This document shows, one piece after another, positions 46,762 to 59,328 of a stretch of DNA of 64,000 nucleotides. The notes beneath the pieces were generated by a model that did no database searches, was not told the DNA's origin, and saw nothing but the letters and a program-made list of their open reading frames with translations. A program made the position numbers and the translations under genes. Location of the stretch: assembly GCA_050084985.1 (NCBI GenBank), contig JBITNC010000001.1:122202001-122266000 (forward strand), read 5' to 3'. The DNA comes from Nageia nagi (lineage: Eukaryota > Pinophyta). Each line of letters begins with the position of its first letter. Position 1 is the first letter of the stretch.

Positions 46762-48719
46762 TGTTGAGCATGTGCGATTGTCATTATTGTCAACACGTGG
46801 TTTTGGTAAAGACCGGGTTTCGGAGGTGATGAGGTAAGCAAGGAGGATAGATAGTCACATTTTAGTGGTTCCAGAGGATAAGACAGTCACATTTTAGTAA
46901 AGACCGGATCCCGAAAGTGATGAGGTCAGCAAGGAGGATAAGATAGTCACGTTTTAGTAAAGACCGGATCTCGGAAGTGATGAGGTCAGCAAGGGGTGAT
47001 TAAAAAGGCCGGAGTTAGTAGATTAAGCATTCCAAAATAAAATGATAAAAGCATAGTTATGAAAAAAACTGGGTTCCGGAGAAAGTGAGTAGAGCATTCC
47101 GGAAGCATGAAGATGATGTCACAAGGAGAACAACGTTCACATTTTTGAATGAAACTAGGTTTTGAAGATGATGAGGTCAGCAAGGGGTGAATAAAAGTCT
47201 GGAGAGAAAAGTTCGGAGATAAAAGTTCGAAGAGAAAAGTCCGGAGAGAAAATTCTGGAGATAAAAGTTCGAAGATAAAAGTTCGGAGATAAAAGTCCGG
47301 AGATAAAAGTTCGGAGAATAAAAGTCCGAAGATAAAAGTCTGGAGATAAAAGTCCGGAGATAAAAGTCTGGAGATAAAAGTCTGGAGATGAAAGTTTGAA
47401 CATCACGGGAAGCGTTTTACTCTACTTTCAGAGTCTAGAGAAGATGATGTTAGCAGTTGGTGTTGAAAAGTCCGAAAGGCCACGTAGATACCTTGGAACT
47501 TTCTTTCGAAGTCCGGAGATGATGACATCATGGTGTGGACATCGCGGGAAGCATTTTACTCTACTTCCAAAGTCTAGAGAAGATGATGTTAGCAGTGTGT
47601 GTTGAAAATTCTAGAAGGCCACGTAGATACATTGGAACTCTCTTCCAGAGTTCGGAGATGATGACATCATGGTGTATACAATAAACATCCGGTAAGCTAG
47701 TCAATCTCTAGGCAATAGAAAGAGACTCCAGAACTAAGGCTAGAGAAACCCAGAACTACCATTATGAAGAAGAAAAGAGTCCAGGATTATCAGAAATAAT
47801 CAGATACTATCAAATTTTCAGAATCAGTGGAGAAAGAGCTATACTTATCTGAACAACTCTGTTTGAGCAATAGGAGCGTTCGTTAGTTACAGCAGTTGTA
47901 GTCTCAAATAGTGAACTCTCTTTAGTGCAGGAGCAGTTACAAATAAAGATTCCTTTTCAGTTTGTTTTTGATAACGTGTGATGATAGGAACAGTTTTGTG
48001 AGGGGTTTTCTTGATGTGTAATGGTTTTCTTGATGTATAACTATTTTCTTGATGTGTAACGATTTGTAGGAATGGATGTGAAGAGTGGATGGCAGGTTTA
48101 AGAAAAAGGTGCGAGCAGAGACGTGGTGAGTGAAGCAATAGTGTGGAAGTGTGGAAAAGGGTGTGGAAGTGTGGAGAAGTGTGTGAAGCGAAGTGTGGAA
48201 AAGGGTGTGATAGTGTGGAAGAGGGGAGTATCAGGAGTATGTGAAGTGAGCAAACAAATATGCACATAGTATAGTGATTGTTTAACTATGTTACTTTGGA
48301 GCTGTGTGCAAAGATCAAACAGTGAGCATTAGAGCTAGACCATTAAGGGTCTTCTAGAACTATATTCTTTCCTTCTTTTTGAATGTTGTCTCAAGTGGGT
48401 GCTTGAGAGCTGGAGTTGGTGCTCCAAGCAGTAGGTGCTACTATTTTTTTTAAAGTGGTAGTTGGTGCTACCCTTCATAGTTGGTGCTATGAATCTGTAA
48501 GCTTTCTTTAATGACTGGATTTGGATTGGAGTCCAAGCAGTCATTTTCGGGGATGTAGCCAATCTGGTGAACCTCGTTATATCTGGTGTTGTGTGATGTA
48601 TTGGTGTGCTTGCTCAATTTTCTCTGGCTTTTAATTTGTCTTTATTTAAGAAGGTTAAATTGATTAATTTTTATATACATTGATTCACCCCCCCTCTCAG
48701 TGTCACTCGAAGTCCAACA
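46762..48719 (+). repeat. 3' LTR of the SIRE-type element
   Basis: Partner of 39459-41430 with the same internal arrays, including a 14-bp array at 47190-47398. It ends AGTCCAACA before the second CTTAG. Confidence 0.95.
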
Positions 48720-49105
48720 CTTAGATTAATAATTTTTTTCAAGTAGATGGCAACATTTTCATCTTTCCCTTGACGAGATTGAAGCAACTTTTGGAGAATG
48801 GTAAACCTTATTGAAAAATTTGAACTAAGGTAGATTTGATTAAGCTTATCCCAAGCTTCCTTCATCAAGATTGAAGAAGAAATCATTAAGAGCATATCAT
48901 CTAAAACTGCATAGTAAATCATGGAGATTACCAACTCATTCTTTATGCTGTAAGCCTCTAGTGCCTTTGAATTTGTAGGAGGTACAAGGTTCTCATTCAC
49001 TATTTACCAAAGCTTCCTTGTCTGCAATTCAACTTTTATCTGTGGTTTCTAAATCTCAAAGTTGAAACCATCGAGAATGTGTTTGGGTAAAAAGGAGTCT
49101 CCCAT
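48720..49105 (-). pseudogene. gag remnant of the outer copia, N-terminal part
   Basis: ATG at 49105 begins MGDSFLPKHILDGFNFEI, followed by stops and then NSKALEAYSIKNELVISMIY, ISSSILMKEAWDKLNQIY and LQKLLQSRQGKDENVAIYLK, the copia UBN2/gag pattern. The coding sequence is cut at 48720 by the nested element. Confidence 0.85.
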
Positions 49106-51952
49106 TTGCTACATAAGAATATGAAATAATAAGCATGTGGTTTAATAAACAATATTATATGTTAACTTTTAACCATGCTATATTTAATTAACTAAGACAT
49201 GCTTGATTTGATTCACTAGTGCAAATGTTTTACAACTCAAATAATAATCCATGTATCCAAATACATTTTTTATCTCAAAAAATGTAGATGTAGAGTAACA
49301 TTTATGAGGCTTGTTTTCTTATCTAAAATTAGGCCTTCACCTAAATGCCCACATAAGAGGATCCCAAGTACTACCGATCCTCAACTAGTTTGCCTTGGTT
49401 AGTATTATACTCTCACAAAAAAAGTACCTTCTATTTTTCAAGGTTATGATGTATATTGTATTGGCCAAATTATTAATCTTGAATAGGTTTCAAGGTGTCC
49501 TCCTAGATTATCAGGATAATCTCTGAATTGATGTGTAAACATATGGTATCACTACACACATACCTTTCCACCTATTGGAGTTATGTACAGACTAATAGAA
49601 GAATTATGAGCAATTGAGAAGTACAAACTTTTCACCATTTGGATCATTGAACTTAAAGGTCGTAGTTCACTTATCCTCACCTCATGGCTCTTTAAACAAG
49701 TCATGTTATGGAATGTGTGTGCGAATGTGTTCATTTTAAGAGGTTTCTCATTTTAATGTTTGCATTTTTGCATAAGTAAATAAAGCAAAAATATGAAACA
49801 TGAAAGAAAGTGTATAAACAAAAAAAGACATCATCCACTCATAACTTGAATCTAAGAGTCCAATGGGTTTTGTATTTTTGTACAAGGCCATCTTTGCAAA
49901 AAATTTGAGAGACATCAAGGATTCTAGTTATCAACATGCATCATTCCATAACATAGAAATTAAGTAATAAATATAAATCATTCATAACTTAAATAGATAT
50001 GCACCATTCCCATAACTTAAAATTTAAGTAAATATTCATAAAATTCCCTCTTTTTACTTAAAAATACTTAAGGAAGATGCTTTCTTATTCAATAGATACT
50101 AAAAAAAAAGCATTATTAGGTTACCTTAGAAAAATAAATTTAACTAAGGAAAGATGCTAAAAAATTGTAATAGTATCTTAATTTCAATAAGTATTAAAAA
50201 AAATTGCAATTTTACCAAAGTAAAAAAAATGTAATTTGATTAGAATAGTCTAAATAGTTAATGCCAAAAACAAATTACTTTCTTTAAAAAAATGGCAATA
50301 ATAATTCCTTCTTTTATTTGCAAAAATGGTCAACTCTATTTAGTCTTTTTTTTTTTAAAATATTGGCACACCATTGTAATTGTATATTGACTTTACAAAC
50401 TTTTGTTGGTAGGCATTGCTAATATAATTAATGATTTCCCTTTTTTTTAATATTTGCCACATAAAAGAAATATTTAAAAAAAATATTACTACTACACACC
50501 CTACCCCAAAAAAAATGTCCATGATAAAAACTAAATGAAATTCATGAGTACTCTCTTACAAAAAGAAAAAATTACTTTTACTCTACTCAAGGCATTTAAT
50601 GTGGGCAAAAGGTAGCTTATTGCAAGTTATCTTGCAAGCAATCCAAAAACAAAATTAAATGCCCCAACAATTATAGGTTAAAAGAGCCATTAAGAAAGTA
50701 GGTGATAAGGTGGGCAAAGTAGAGAGAGAAGAAAAAATGTGAGACAAGGCCAAAGAGGGTGTTCGACATAGGTGGGAGAAACACAACAAAAGAAAACAAA
50801 TTATGGATTGAGAGTGTGCAAAGTGAGGGCCATGAGTGGAGTGGCTGTTGAACAACAACACTACTTCTATCTAGGATAGTTGCAAAACTTGGTCATGAGA
50901 GAAAACATTTTTTGGGTTAAGGTTAGGATCCATCCTGAGTTTTGTGTCACCATATCATGACAAAGCATCCATTGAGGTAGCATATATCAAAAATGTTGGT
51001 TTAAAGGGGTGGTGTAGTGTGTATGGTGTAGAGGAGAATGGGAATTAATAGACATTACCTTCTCTCCTCCTTCTGTTTCACCTTGATTCAATCTCTAAGG
51101 ATGGCAGGAGAAGAGGAGGTGCCGTAGGAGTGTCGATGAGTATGAGGGTTTGAAACCCTCAAAAAACAAAATGTGCCATGCACCAAACACCAAGGAGGAG
51201 AGAGGAGGTGGGTGAATGCACATTGGAAGGAGAGGCTACCACTGCTAATCAAAGTGAAATCCTCCCTTATTAAAAATGCCTCCTTACATTTTGAAGGAAA
51301 TATTTATATGTATATATAATTTTTTTGATACAAGGAAATGCAACCCCTTTATATATATATATTTCAAAATTAAAAAAAGGAATGAGAGAAATAGTTTTGA
51401 AAAGAATATTATATAATAGTAAAATACAATATCTTTTTCTTTTTATTCCTCTAAAAAAATTATTATTTGAAAAATATTGCAAATTGTACACTAACCCTTT
51501 TTTTTGGTAAAAAAAATGACAATATGATAAAAACATTTAAAAAAATGTACCCCAATAAAAAAAGGTTAGTATTTAAAGAAAATTTGCATCATATTTCTTA
51601 AATTTTTTAAAGCATATTTTGTAATATTACAAAGTAATACTACCTTTGTAATATTACACAAATAGTATATAATAACCCTTTAAAAAAATAGTAATTTAAA
51701 AAAAAATTGCAAGTAATCATAGGAGGTTAACATAAACTAAAAAACATTTTCAATTTAGTTAGCCATATTATGCTCAAAAGAAATAACACATAGAAAATAA
51801 TATGTTAGTAGCATGATTCAACAATAAAAAAATAATAATAAAGAGGGAAAAATTTTATACCTTCTCTTAGTTTTACCTTAATAATGAAATGAAGAGATGA
51901 GGTGTAGAATGAGGAATGAAGATCATCAAGTTGTAGAAGAAAAGCCTCAACA
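49106..51952 (-). other. Unusually long 5' leader of the outer copia
   Basis: About 2.85 kb lie between the gag start and the primer site, far more than typical for copia elements. It is AT-rich on the left and has a moderate-GC patch at 50900-51250, with no recognised gene. An old insertion is likely, but I could not delimit it. Confidence 0.45.
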
Positions 51953-51970
51953 CCAAGCTTTGATACCAAA
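51953..51970 (-). other. Primer-binding site of the outer copia
   Basis: Minus strand TTTGGTATCAAAGCTTGG next to the 5' LTR matches the Met-tRNA type TGGTATCAGAGC with one change. Confidence 0.85.
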
Positions 51971-52470
51971 TGAAGGAGTTGCAATATAAACTAAATAACT
52001 CTATATTTTCAAGATCACATGAAAGATCACAAATCACATCTAAATAACTCACAAAGCAATCTCACAAAGATAATTCAAGATTTAAATGGTTCCTCCAACT
52101 AGGAGTACATCCACTAACTAGATCTCACTTCATTCACAAATACAAATCTTTTACAATCCTCCTAAACTTTTTTCTTAAACACTATCTTATAGCATAACTT
52201 TACTCCATAAATTGGTGTGTGATTACAAAGAAGAAGCCTTCTGTTTATAAGCCAAAATCACTCTTTGTATCACCCTTTTACCCAATGTACAAAGGCATGA
52301 CATGCACTCCTTTTTATCCAAGGGGCATGCTCATGACATGGAGTGTAGGATAAGTTACATTACTATATTCACTTAAATACTTAAGGTATCTAATGATACC
52401 CTTAAGTATTAGTGAATTTACAAAGAGGATTAATACAAACCTTTACAATAATGCATTATACATTCCAACA
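51971..52470 (-). repeat. 5' LTR of the outer copia element
   Basis: Partner of 34657-35154, ending in CTTCA at 51971 on the minus strand, with TSD TTTAC at 52471-52475. Confidence 0.95.
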
Positions 52471-52970
52471 TTTACATCAATTTACCTAATACATACTATC
52501 ATTTCTAATATATTGAACATAATATTAAATATTGACCACTTGTGGTTAGCAAGTTTAAACCTTATTTCATCAACTCTCCAACCTCTTCATAGAAAAGATT
52601 CAAAACATGTGCATGTATGCACTCCTTTTTACCCAAGGGGCATGCTCATGACATGGAGTGTAGGATAAGTTATATTAATATATTCACTTAAATACTTAAG
52701 GTATCTAATGATACCTTTAAGTATTAGTGAATTTACAAAGAGGATTAATACAAACTTTACAATAATGCATTATTCATTCAAACATTTACATCAATTTACC
52801 TGTTACATATTATCATTTCTAATATGTTGAACATAATATTAGATATTGACCACTTATGGTTAGCAAGTTTAAACCTTATTTCATCAACTCTCCAACCTCT
52901 TCAAAAAAAGACACCAAGGGGGAAGGGGGGTGGGTATCTTAATAGAAAGGATTCAAAACATGTGTGTGTA
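52302..52970. repeat. Tandem duplication spanning an LTR end and its flank
   Basis: The segment 52302-52615 (last 169 bp of the outer copia LTR plus 145 bp of flank) is repeated in direct orientation at 52616-52970, with a period of about 314 bp. For example CATGACATGGAGTGTAGGAT occurs in both. The second copy has about 40 extra bp (near 52910-52948). A detached LTR fragment therefore lies at 52616-52784, again followed by TTTAC. Confidence 0.92.
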
Positions 52971-54039
52971 TGGTCTTCTTAAAAAAGAAAAAACCTATTT
53001 TTAAAATTTACCACCTTCCCTTTTAATTTATTAAAACCCTCATGGTAAACCCTAATATAATAAATAATAACCTTTTTTAGAACTAACAATTTTAATGAAA
53101 AAAATGAATCAATTTTTAATATCTCTTAGTAGTTTTATTATGTCATAAATGCATAATATTTCCCTCAACACTAGCAAATTCAACTCAAACATGGGATTCA
53201 AATACCAAGGGGTTCTACCTCAATTGCATAATTGATATTCTCTTTGCACTCTTTATTTAGGATTAATGTAATCTCTTCTAAACCACCCACAACTACATTG
53301 TATTATTAATTAGATAAATGTTGCATACTTGGGCCTTGTTATTTTATAATTATTTTACACACCATTCCTATTCCTTTCTTTTGGTCATCCATTGAAATTA
53401 ATATATTTTATTTTTTTACTTCTTTGTTTCTCCATTTTTTATGTTTCAAATCAAGGGCATAGTACGTGCCTTGGATATAATATGTTCCTTATTTTGTATC
53501 AAGTTGATATGCCCACTTACCAATTACCTCAAATGCTTTATTATAACAAAGTTTCTCCTTAAAATATGTTACTTTCAAATTCAAGTTTTTATACAAATGA
53601 GAATCGATATAGATCAACACCTATTACACCTACGTGGGGTGTTATTTTATGGAACTTATTTCAATTTGAGACATGCCTTTCAATCATGTCTTTGTAAAGG
53701 CTATGCCTCCCTCTCTATTATTGAAGGCCAATACTTTTGAACCCATTTTTATGAAATCCCTTAAATTATTCTTCTCTTTAATTTCATTATTTGACCCAAT
53801 ACCACAAATTGTTCAAAGGTCTAGGTACCTTATTTACAACTCTACCTAGGTGTCTAATTGACCCTAAGATAACTCAACCCCTCTTCTATTAGTTTAAGGC
53901 TCACTCTCACTTCAACATGATTTCCCTTGATAACCAATATCATAATCAATAGTCCTCCAAATCCATGTTATAGCATATTCATTTTATATTTACCATGTTA
54001 GCAGCTAGTGGAGTTGCAGCTTTCTAGCTAGCTTAGTGG
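52971..54039. other. Spacer without recognisable gene
   Basis: AT-rich. The open frame 53441-53740 (99 codons) has no motif that I can assign. Confidence 0.4.
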
Positions 54040-54185
54040 GAGAGCTCGAGCCAATGTGGAGGAGTTCTTACCTAAGCTAGGATAGTAGCTCGAGCCAATG
54101 AGGTGGAGTTGCTAGAGTAGCTCGAGCTAGTGAGGTGGAGTTACTGGAATAGTTTGAGCTAGTGTGGTGGAACTATTTCATCCTT
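54040..54185. repeat. Short tandem array of a 31-33 bp unit
   Basis: About four imperfect copies of AGCTCGAGCCAATGAGGTGG with AGTTGCTAG-like spacers. Diverged TCTAGCTAGTGGGG words continue to about 54260. Confidence 0.8.
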
Positions 54186-54640
54186 GATTTAGATCTAGCT
54201 AGTGGGGTAGATCTTGATCTAGCCAGTGTGGCCATATTCTAGATCCAGATCTAACCTACTAAATCAATGTGAGGAGGCACTTCCTAGATTTAGACCAATC
54301 AAATTAGTGTGAGGAGGCTCATCCAGCATTGGGGAGAAGAGATTGAAGAACTTGCAAGGCCAAATCATCCAAATCTACCTTGTGAGCCAAACATCCCCTT
54401 CTTAAGCATTTGGGTATTTTTCCTTGAGTATTGTACTTTTCCATTTGGGATGTCCTAGCTCTTGAAGAATAAAATTAATTTCTAGCTCTATTTCTTGTTC
54501 AATTTGTGGATCTATTTTGAATTGAGCTAGATAGAAAAATATAAAAATTCTTATGTAGTGATATTTCAACTTGGAATATTACACTTTAACAAAAATTGCA
54601 TTTTGTGAGTTTTGGGGATATTACACAATACATACACTTA
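54186..54640. other. Spacer, possible LTR edge
   Basis: No gene. Near 54616-54627 the minus strand reads TGTAATATCCCCAAAACTC, which resembles the start of many gypsy LTRs, so part of 53990-54627 could be a solo LTR. No partner is visible. Confidence 0.35.
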
Positions 54641-55765
54641 TGATCCAAAAACTATAGGATTAAAAATTTCAATTTAACCTTGCCAAATGGATCATTTCAC
54701 ACTTAAAATAATTAAGTGCTTGTAAAGGGAATTCAGGAAATAAATTGTAAACATAGAGAAGAGCAAAAGCATTCACCAAAGAAGAGACAAGCAAGATTTA
54801 TCTTGCTTCACCCAATGTGGGCTACATCTAGCTCAAAAGCTCTCTACTATCAATGGGGGAATCACTTTACAAGGCCTCCAAGGTCCTTCAAAACCTCCTC
54901 TCACATTCACAAAACACTCTTAGCTCTAAAAATCACAACAAAACTGAAACACTTCCCGAAATCCTCCTTCTTCCCTCTCATGTACAATTTGCTCCCTTTT
55001 TATACAATTTTCGGAGCTAAAATTGGAGAGAGTTACAACTAGGAAATTAGGTAAAAATCATATTTTTAGATACCCATTATCCTCCTTGATCTTCCTACCA
55101 AATTTGGGCTCAATTAGTTGCAAAAATCTCCCAAAAATGAACTCTAAAACTAAAAAACATGCTCTCTGGACTGTTGCAGGCTATAGGATAAACTCAGCCC
55201 AAAAATAGGACCTTAGGTGAATCAAAAATCATAACAAAAACCTTAGAAATTCCAAAATACATTAAATAAATCTAAAACTAGGTAGGTGCACTGTGGTGCT
55301 AACACGTGGCACATTCTGGAATAAAGTCAAACTTGGTTGACCAATGGCTAGGCTAATTGGGTAGCTTGCCATGTAGGTCGAACACACACGCACAGCTGGC
55401 TGTGGGTCAACTGGTCAATGATGGCTTACATGGCAATTCGTTGGCGGGTGGACGGGACATGGGTGCTCTACATGTAGCATTAGACCTCCACATAGTAGTC
55501 AACCTCCCACACACACCACCTCCTTCGATGTGGTCCCTGCCATGCCTACGTGGTTGTATAGTGGCAGGCAGGTCCCGCCATATATATTTTTTAATTTTTT
55601 AAAAAAAAAAAAAATACATAGAATGGACTTAAGGCCATAACTTTCACATATGGACTCGGATTCTCAATCTGAAAGAAGCATCGAAAAGCTGAAGACAAGA
55701 TGATGAGACTGAACATATTGAAATAGAGATTACTAAATGTTGAAGGGATTTAAATTTTTGGATCA
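54641..55765 (-). repeat. 3' LTR of the gypsy element
   Basis: Minus strand starts TGATCCAAAAATTTAAATCC. It aligns with 60375-61524 but lacks about 35 bp present there (near 61100-61140). Confidence 0.95.
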
Positions 55766-55779
55766 TTCCTCCCCATTGA
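55766..55779 (-). other. Polypurine tract of the gypsy element
   Basis: Minus strand TCAATGGGGAGGAA immediately before the 3' LTR. Confidence 0.85.
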
Positions 55780-55805
55780 GAGATAGCTTTTATCCCCAAA
55801 AGCAT

Positions 55806-58527
55806 TTAGGATGATGGAATGAGGTGAGTGTAGAGCTCCTTCACTCGATCAATTGCATACCATTTGGCCTTGTGTGGATGTTGGCCCTTCACTCCAATAT
55901 GCCACATCTCATGTATGCCACTACGAGATGATCATTTCTTCTTTTCCAATACTACATCCTCAACCAACACATTCATGTGCTCAGGGGCTAAATCCTCAAC
56001 TGACGATAACATGACATCTGTATCTTCTGCAACTAAGACTGGTTCATACAACTTCAAGTTCTCAACATTAATAACAGAATACATTTGCATATAAGGTGGT
56101 AAGTCCAACCAAAAAGCATTATCTCCAACTTGACCAATAATAGTAAATGGGCATACCTTATAGGTTTCAACTTCTTTCCCTTACCATGCTATCTCTCCTT
56201 GCTAAGATGAAGCCATACTTGATCTCCAACTAGAAATTTATGATCCACCCTATGACGATCATGCCTCTCCTTATACTTAGCTTGACTCTTCTCCAACTAT
56301 TCTTTTACCTTTTGATGAATCAATCTAACCCTCTCAATAAAATTCTTTGCCCTTTCCTCCTCATCATGAAGCACTATATCTCCGTCACTTGTTGAAGCAA
56401 AAGCCATATCAAAAGGTGACTTTGGAAAATAACCAAAATAAGTCTCAAAAGGTGTTTTGTTAGTAGAAGAATGTAAAGCCCAATTATATGCATGCTATAT
56501 ATAGTTCAAATGTTCATCCCAAGTCTTAGGATGCTTACCACAATAACCTCGTAATAGGTGTACTACTATCCTATTTACATCCTCTATTTGACCATTTGTC
56601 TGTGGATGAAAAGTTGTACTCCTCTTTAACTTAGTGTCCATCCTTTCCCACAAGAAGTACAAAACTTTCCAAGAAACCTGGAATCCCTATCAGAAATGAT
56701 AGAAGTAGGAAGACTAAAATGTACCCACACATAAGTAAAGAAAAGATTAGCTGCCTCTTGACCTATCACAGTCTGTTTACATGGGATTAGAATACACATC
56801 TTACTAAATCTATCCACAACCACATACAAATAATCATGACCTCTTTTAAACATAGGTAAACCTCCAACAAAATCCATAGAAATACTCTCCCATGGTCATG
56901 TAGGAATGGACAATGGCATATAAAGACCAACTTTCCTATTATTAGGTTTGCTTACACTACATAACATACAACCTCTGATATATTTGGATACATTTTCTTG
57001 CATTTTAGGCCAATAACAATATCCTTGTAGGTTAGCAAGAGTTTTTCCAACACCAAAGTGTCTTGAAATACGAGAAGTATGAGCTTCCCTAATCAAATCA
57101 TTCCTCTCACCATTAGGAATACAAATTTTGCCCAAATGAAAAAGTAATCCATCGTGCAAATGAAAGTCATGATTTCCAACCTCATTACCAAGGCTCAATC
57201 TATGATAGACATTTTGGAAATCAGGATCAACCACATATTGTTCTTTATACCCATCATGCATTAAAGAACTATTTCGTAGAATCACAACACTAGCAACTAT
57301 TGGAGGCCTATACAACATATCAATAATTTTATTTTGTGTACCCTTCTTGTACCTAATCACCAAATGGAATTATTGCAAAAATCCCATCCATCAAAAGTGC
57401 CTAGATTGTTGCAACTTAGATTGTGATTGAAGGTATTGCAAGGGTTGATGGTCTGTATGTATTATTGTCTCTTTTCCTAGCAAATAGTGCTTCCATTTTT
57501 TCACACTTTGAACCAATGCATACAACTCTTTTTCATAAGTGGGATATTTTCTTACCGCACTAGTAAACATTTCTGAGTGATAGCAAATCAGATGTTTTTC
57601 ATGCAATAAAACTACACCCATAGCATAGTCACTAGCATCAGTTTCAATTTCAAAAGGTTTTTGAAGATTAGGCAAAGCAAGTACTGGAGCATTATTGATT
57701 TTCTTTTTAAGCAAATAAAAAGCATGTTGTTCTTTCCCTCCCCACTGAAATCCATGATTCTTTCTAGTAATTACATGAAGTGGAGAAGGCATGTAAGAAA
57801 AATTAGCAATAAAATTGCGTAAATATTGTACTGCCCCAAGAAAACTCCTAGTTTCTATCACATTAGTGGGAGTAGGCCATTTCAAAATAGCCTTAACTTT
57901 TGCAGGATCTATCCTTAATTGACCTTCACCTACAATGTGGCCAAGATAGGTTAAACTTTTCCTGACAAACTCACACTTAGACATCTTCAAATAGAGTTTT
58001 GCTTCCCTTAAAGCTTCAAACACTTTATGAATATGCACCACATGATCATTCCAATTATCACTATAAATGAGAATATCATCAAGGTACACAATAACAAAAT
58101 CATCAATTAAAGGCCTTAAAACCTCATTCATTACTCTCATAAAAGTAGCAGGAGCATTGCATAATCCAAACAGTAAAACCAACCATTCAAACAATCCTTG
58201 CCTAGTTTTAAAAGCAGTCTTCCACACATCCTCTTCTTTAATTCGTACTTGATGATAACCACTTCTTAGATCTAATTTTGTAAAAATCCTAGCTTTTGTT
58301 AATTGATCCATTAAATCATCAATACGTGGCAAAGGATATCAATTTTTAACCATGATCTTGTTTAGTGCCCTGTAATCAACACACATATGCCAAGTTCCAT
58401 ATTTCTTTGGAATTATAACAATAGGAGATCCACATGGTGATGTGCTAGGTCTAATGACTCCTTGATCTAACAATTCCTTGACTTGTTTCTTAATTTCTTC
58501 ATTTTCTAAAATAGAATTTCTATACAA
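55806..58527 (-). pseudogene. pol of the gypsy element (RT, RNase H, integrase)
   Basis: Leftward from 58527: the RT start has GVIRPSTSPCGSPIVIIPKK and MCVDYRALNK, then an in-frame stop where the conserved YPLPRIDDL block follows. FTKLDLRSGYHQVRIKE, LFGLCNAPATFMRVMNEVL and the YLDD box (58075-58086) are intact. RNase H has FEIETDASDYAMGVVL (one stop follows near 57390). The integrase zinc finger is H-H-C-C (HTSRISRHFGVGKTL to CMLCSVSK), and the core has MDFVGGLP and ISDRDSRFL. A frameshift near 56640 precedes TTFHPQTNGQIEDVNR. The frame ends at 55806-55808 after KELYTHLIPSS. Catalytic motifs of RT are preserved. Confidence 0.93.
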
Positions 58528-58800
58528 GCCAATATTAGGAAGTGCAACATTAGGATGTAATTGAATCTCATGTTGTATATCTCTTTTAGGTGGAAGTTCT
58601 TTAGGTACTAGAAATAAATCTTCAAATTTAGAAATTACCTCTTTAACTTCTTATTTGTATTATGGTTTACAATCTTCAAGTGCCTTTATGATTTCCACTT
58701 CATCTTGAGATTTCACCATTGCAAGTATAAACATTTGTCCTCTATTGATTAGTTTCTTTGCTTGTCCTGTAGTAATCAAAGAAATATCCTTTTTCTTGCT

Positions 58801-59328
58801 TTAATGAGCACAAACTATGTATTCAATTCCATCTTTAATGATTCTATATTTGTTTTCCTTTCTATAAAACAAAGCATCTCTTTCCCATAGATAAGGACTA
58901 CCAAGCACAATCCCACAAATATCTAATGGAACAACATCAAGTAAAACTTCATCGATGTAATCCCTATTAATCCCAAATTGCAACTTGCATTGTTGTGTTA
59001 CTTTCAACTTTGAATCTTTATTAACCCATCCCAATGGATATGGGTTTGGATGGGGTTGAGTAGTGAGTGCAAGTGATTTGACATACTTTTCTGCAATCAA
59101 ATTAGCTTGAGATCTAGAATCAAACAATGTATCAATCCTAGTCTTCTTAGCTTGCACCTTGATGTGAAAAAGTTCAATTTTCTTCTTTTCCTCATCTTCA
59201 TTAGGGGTATTATGCAAAGCCATACATGTCATTTTCTCATCTACATCTGAACCATCTTCAATTTCACAAGTAATAGTATTTATTTGCTTTCTTTGACCTT
59301 TAGGTTTAGGGCATAATTTGGGATGCAA
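58801..59328 (-). pseudogene. Protease region of the gypsy element
   Basis: An open piece of 175 codons. LFDSRSQANLIAEKYVKSL corresponds to the aspartic protease active site; the expected D-S/T-G is D-S-R, a G-to-A type change that should kill catalysis. A later block reads IVLGSPYLWERDALF, the C-terminal protease half. It lies in the same frame as RT, and the linker between 58527 and 58801 contains a stop. The enzyme would cleave the gag-pol polyprotein. Confidence 0.85.

Larger units (their letters stand above)
39459..48719 (+). mobile_element. Nested SIRE/Maximus-type copia retrotransposon
   Basis: LTRs of 1972 and 1958 bp and the target duplication CTTAG (39454-39458 and 48720-48724) define a 9.26-kb insertion in the gag of the outer copia, in opposite orientation. 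The primer site, the gag with a coiled-coil tail, two good zinc knuckles after it, and four GGGGGAG polypurine tracts before the 3' LTR are typical of the SIRE/Maximus lineage. There is no envelope-like ORF. The whole gag-pol is a single frame with ten internal stop codons and no frameshift. Confidence 0.95.
34657..52470 (-). mobile_element. Outer Ty1/copia LTR retrotransposon, split by a nested element
   Basis: LTRs of 498 and 500 bp (34657-35154 and 51971-52470) and the 5-bp target duplication TTTAC (34652-34656 and 52471-52475) define it. A Met-tRNA primer site lies beside the right LTR and a polypurine tract beside the left one, so it is transcribed leftward. Gag and pol remnants occur in copia order. 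A second element (39459-48719) is inserted in gag; without it the element would be about 8.5 kb. RNase H and tail motifs suggest the Ivana/Oryco group, weakly. Stops throughout pol make it inactive. Confidence 0.93.

Noticed and set aside
54716-55602. Open frames on plus in the gypsy LTR, repeated at 60450-60942
   Set aside because: They are in the LTRs, opposite to the element's transcription, and have no conserved domain.
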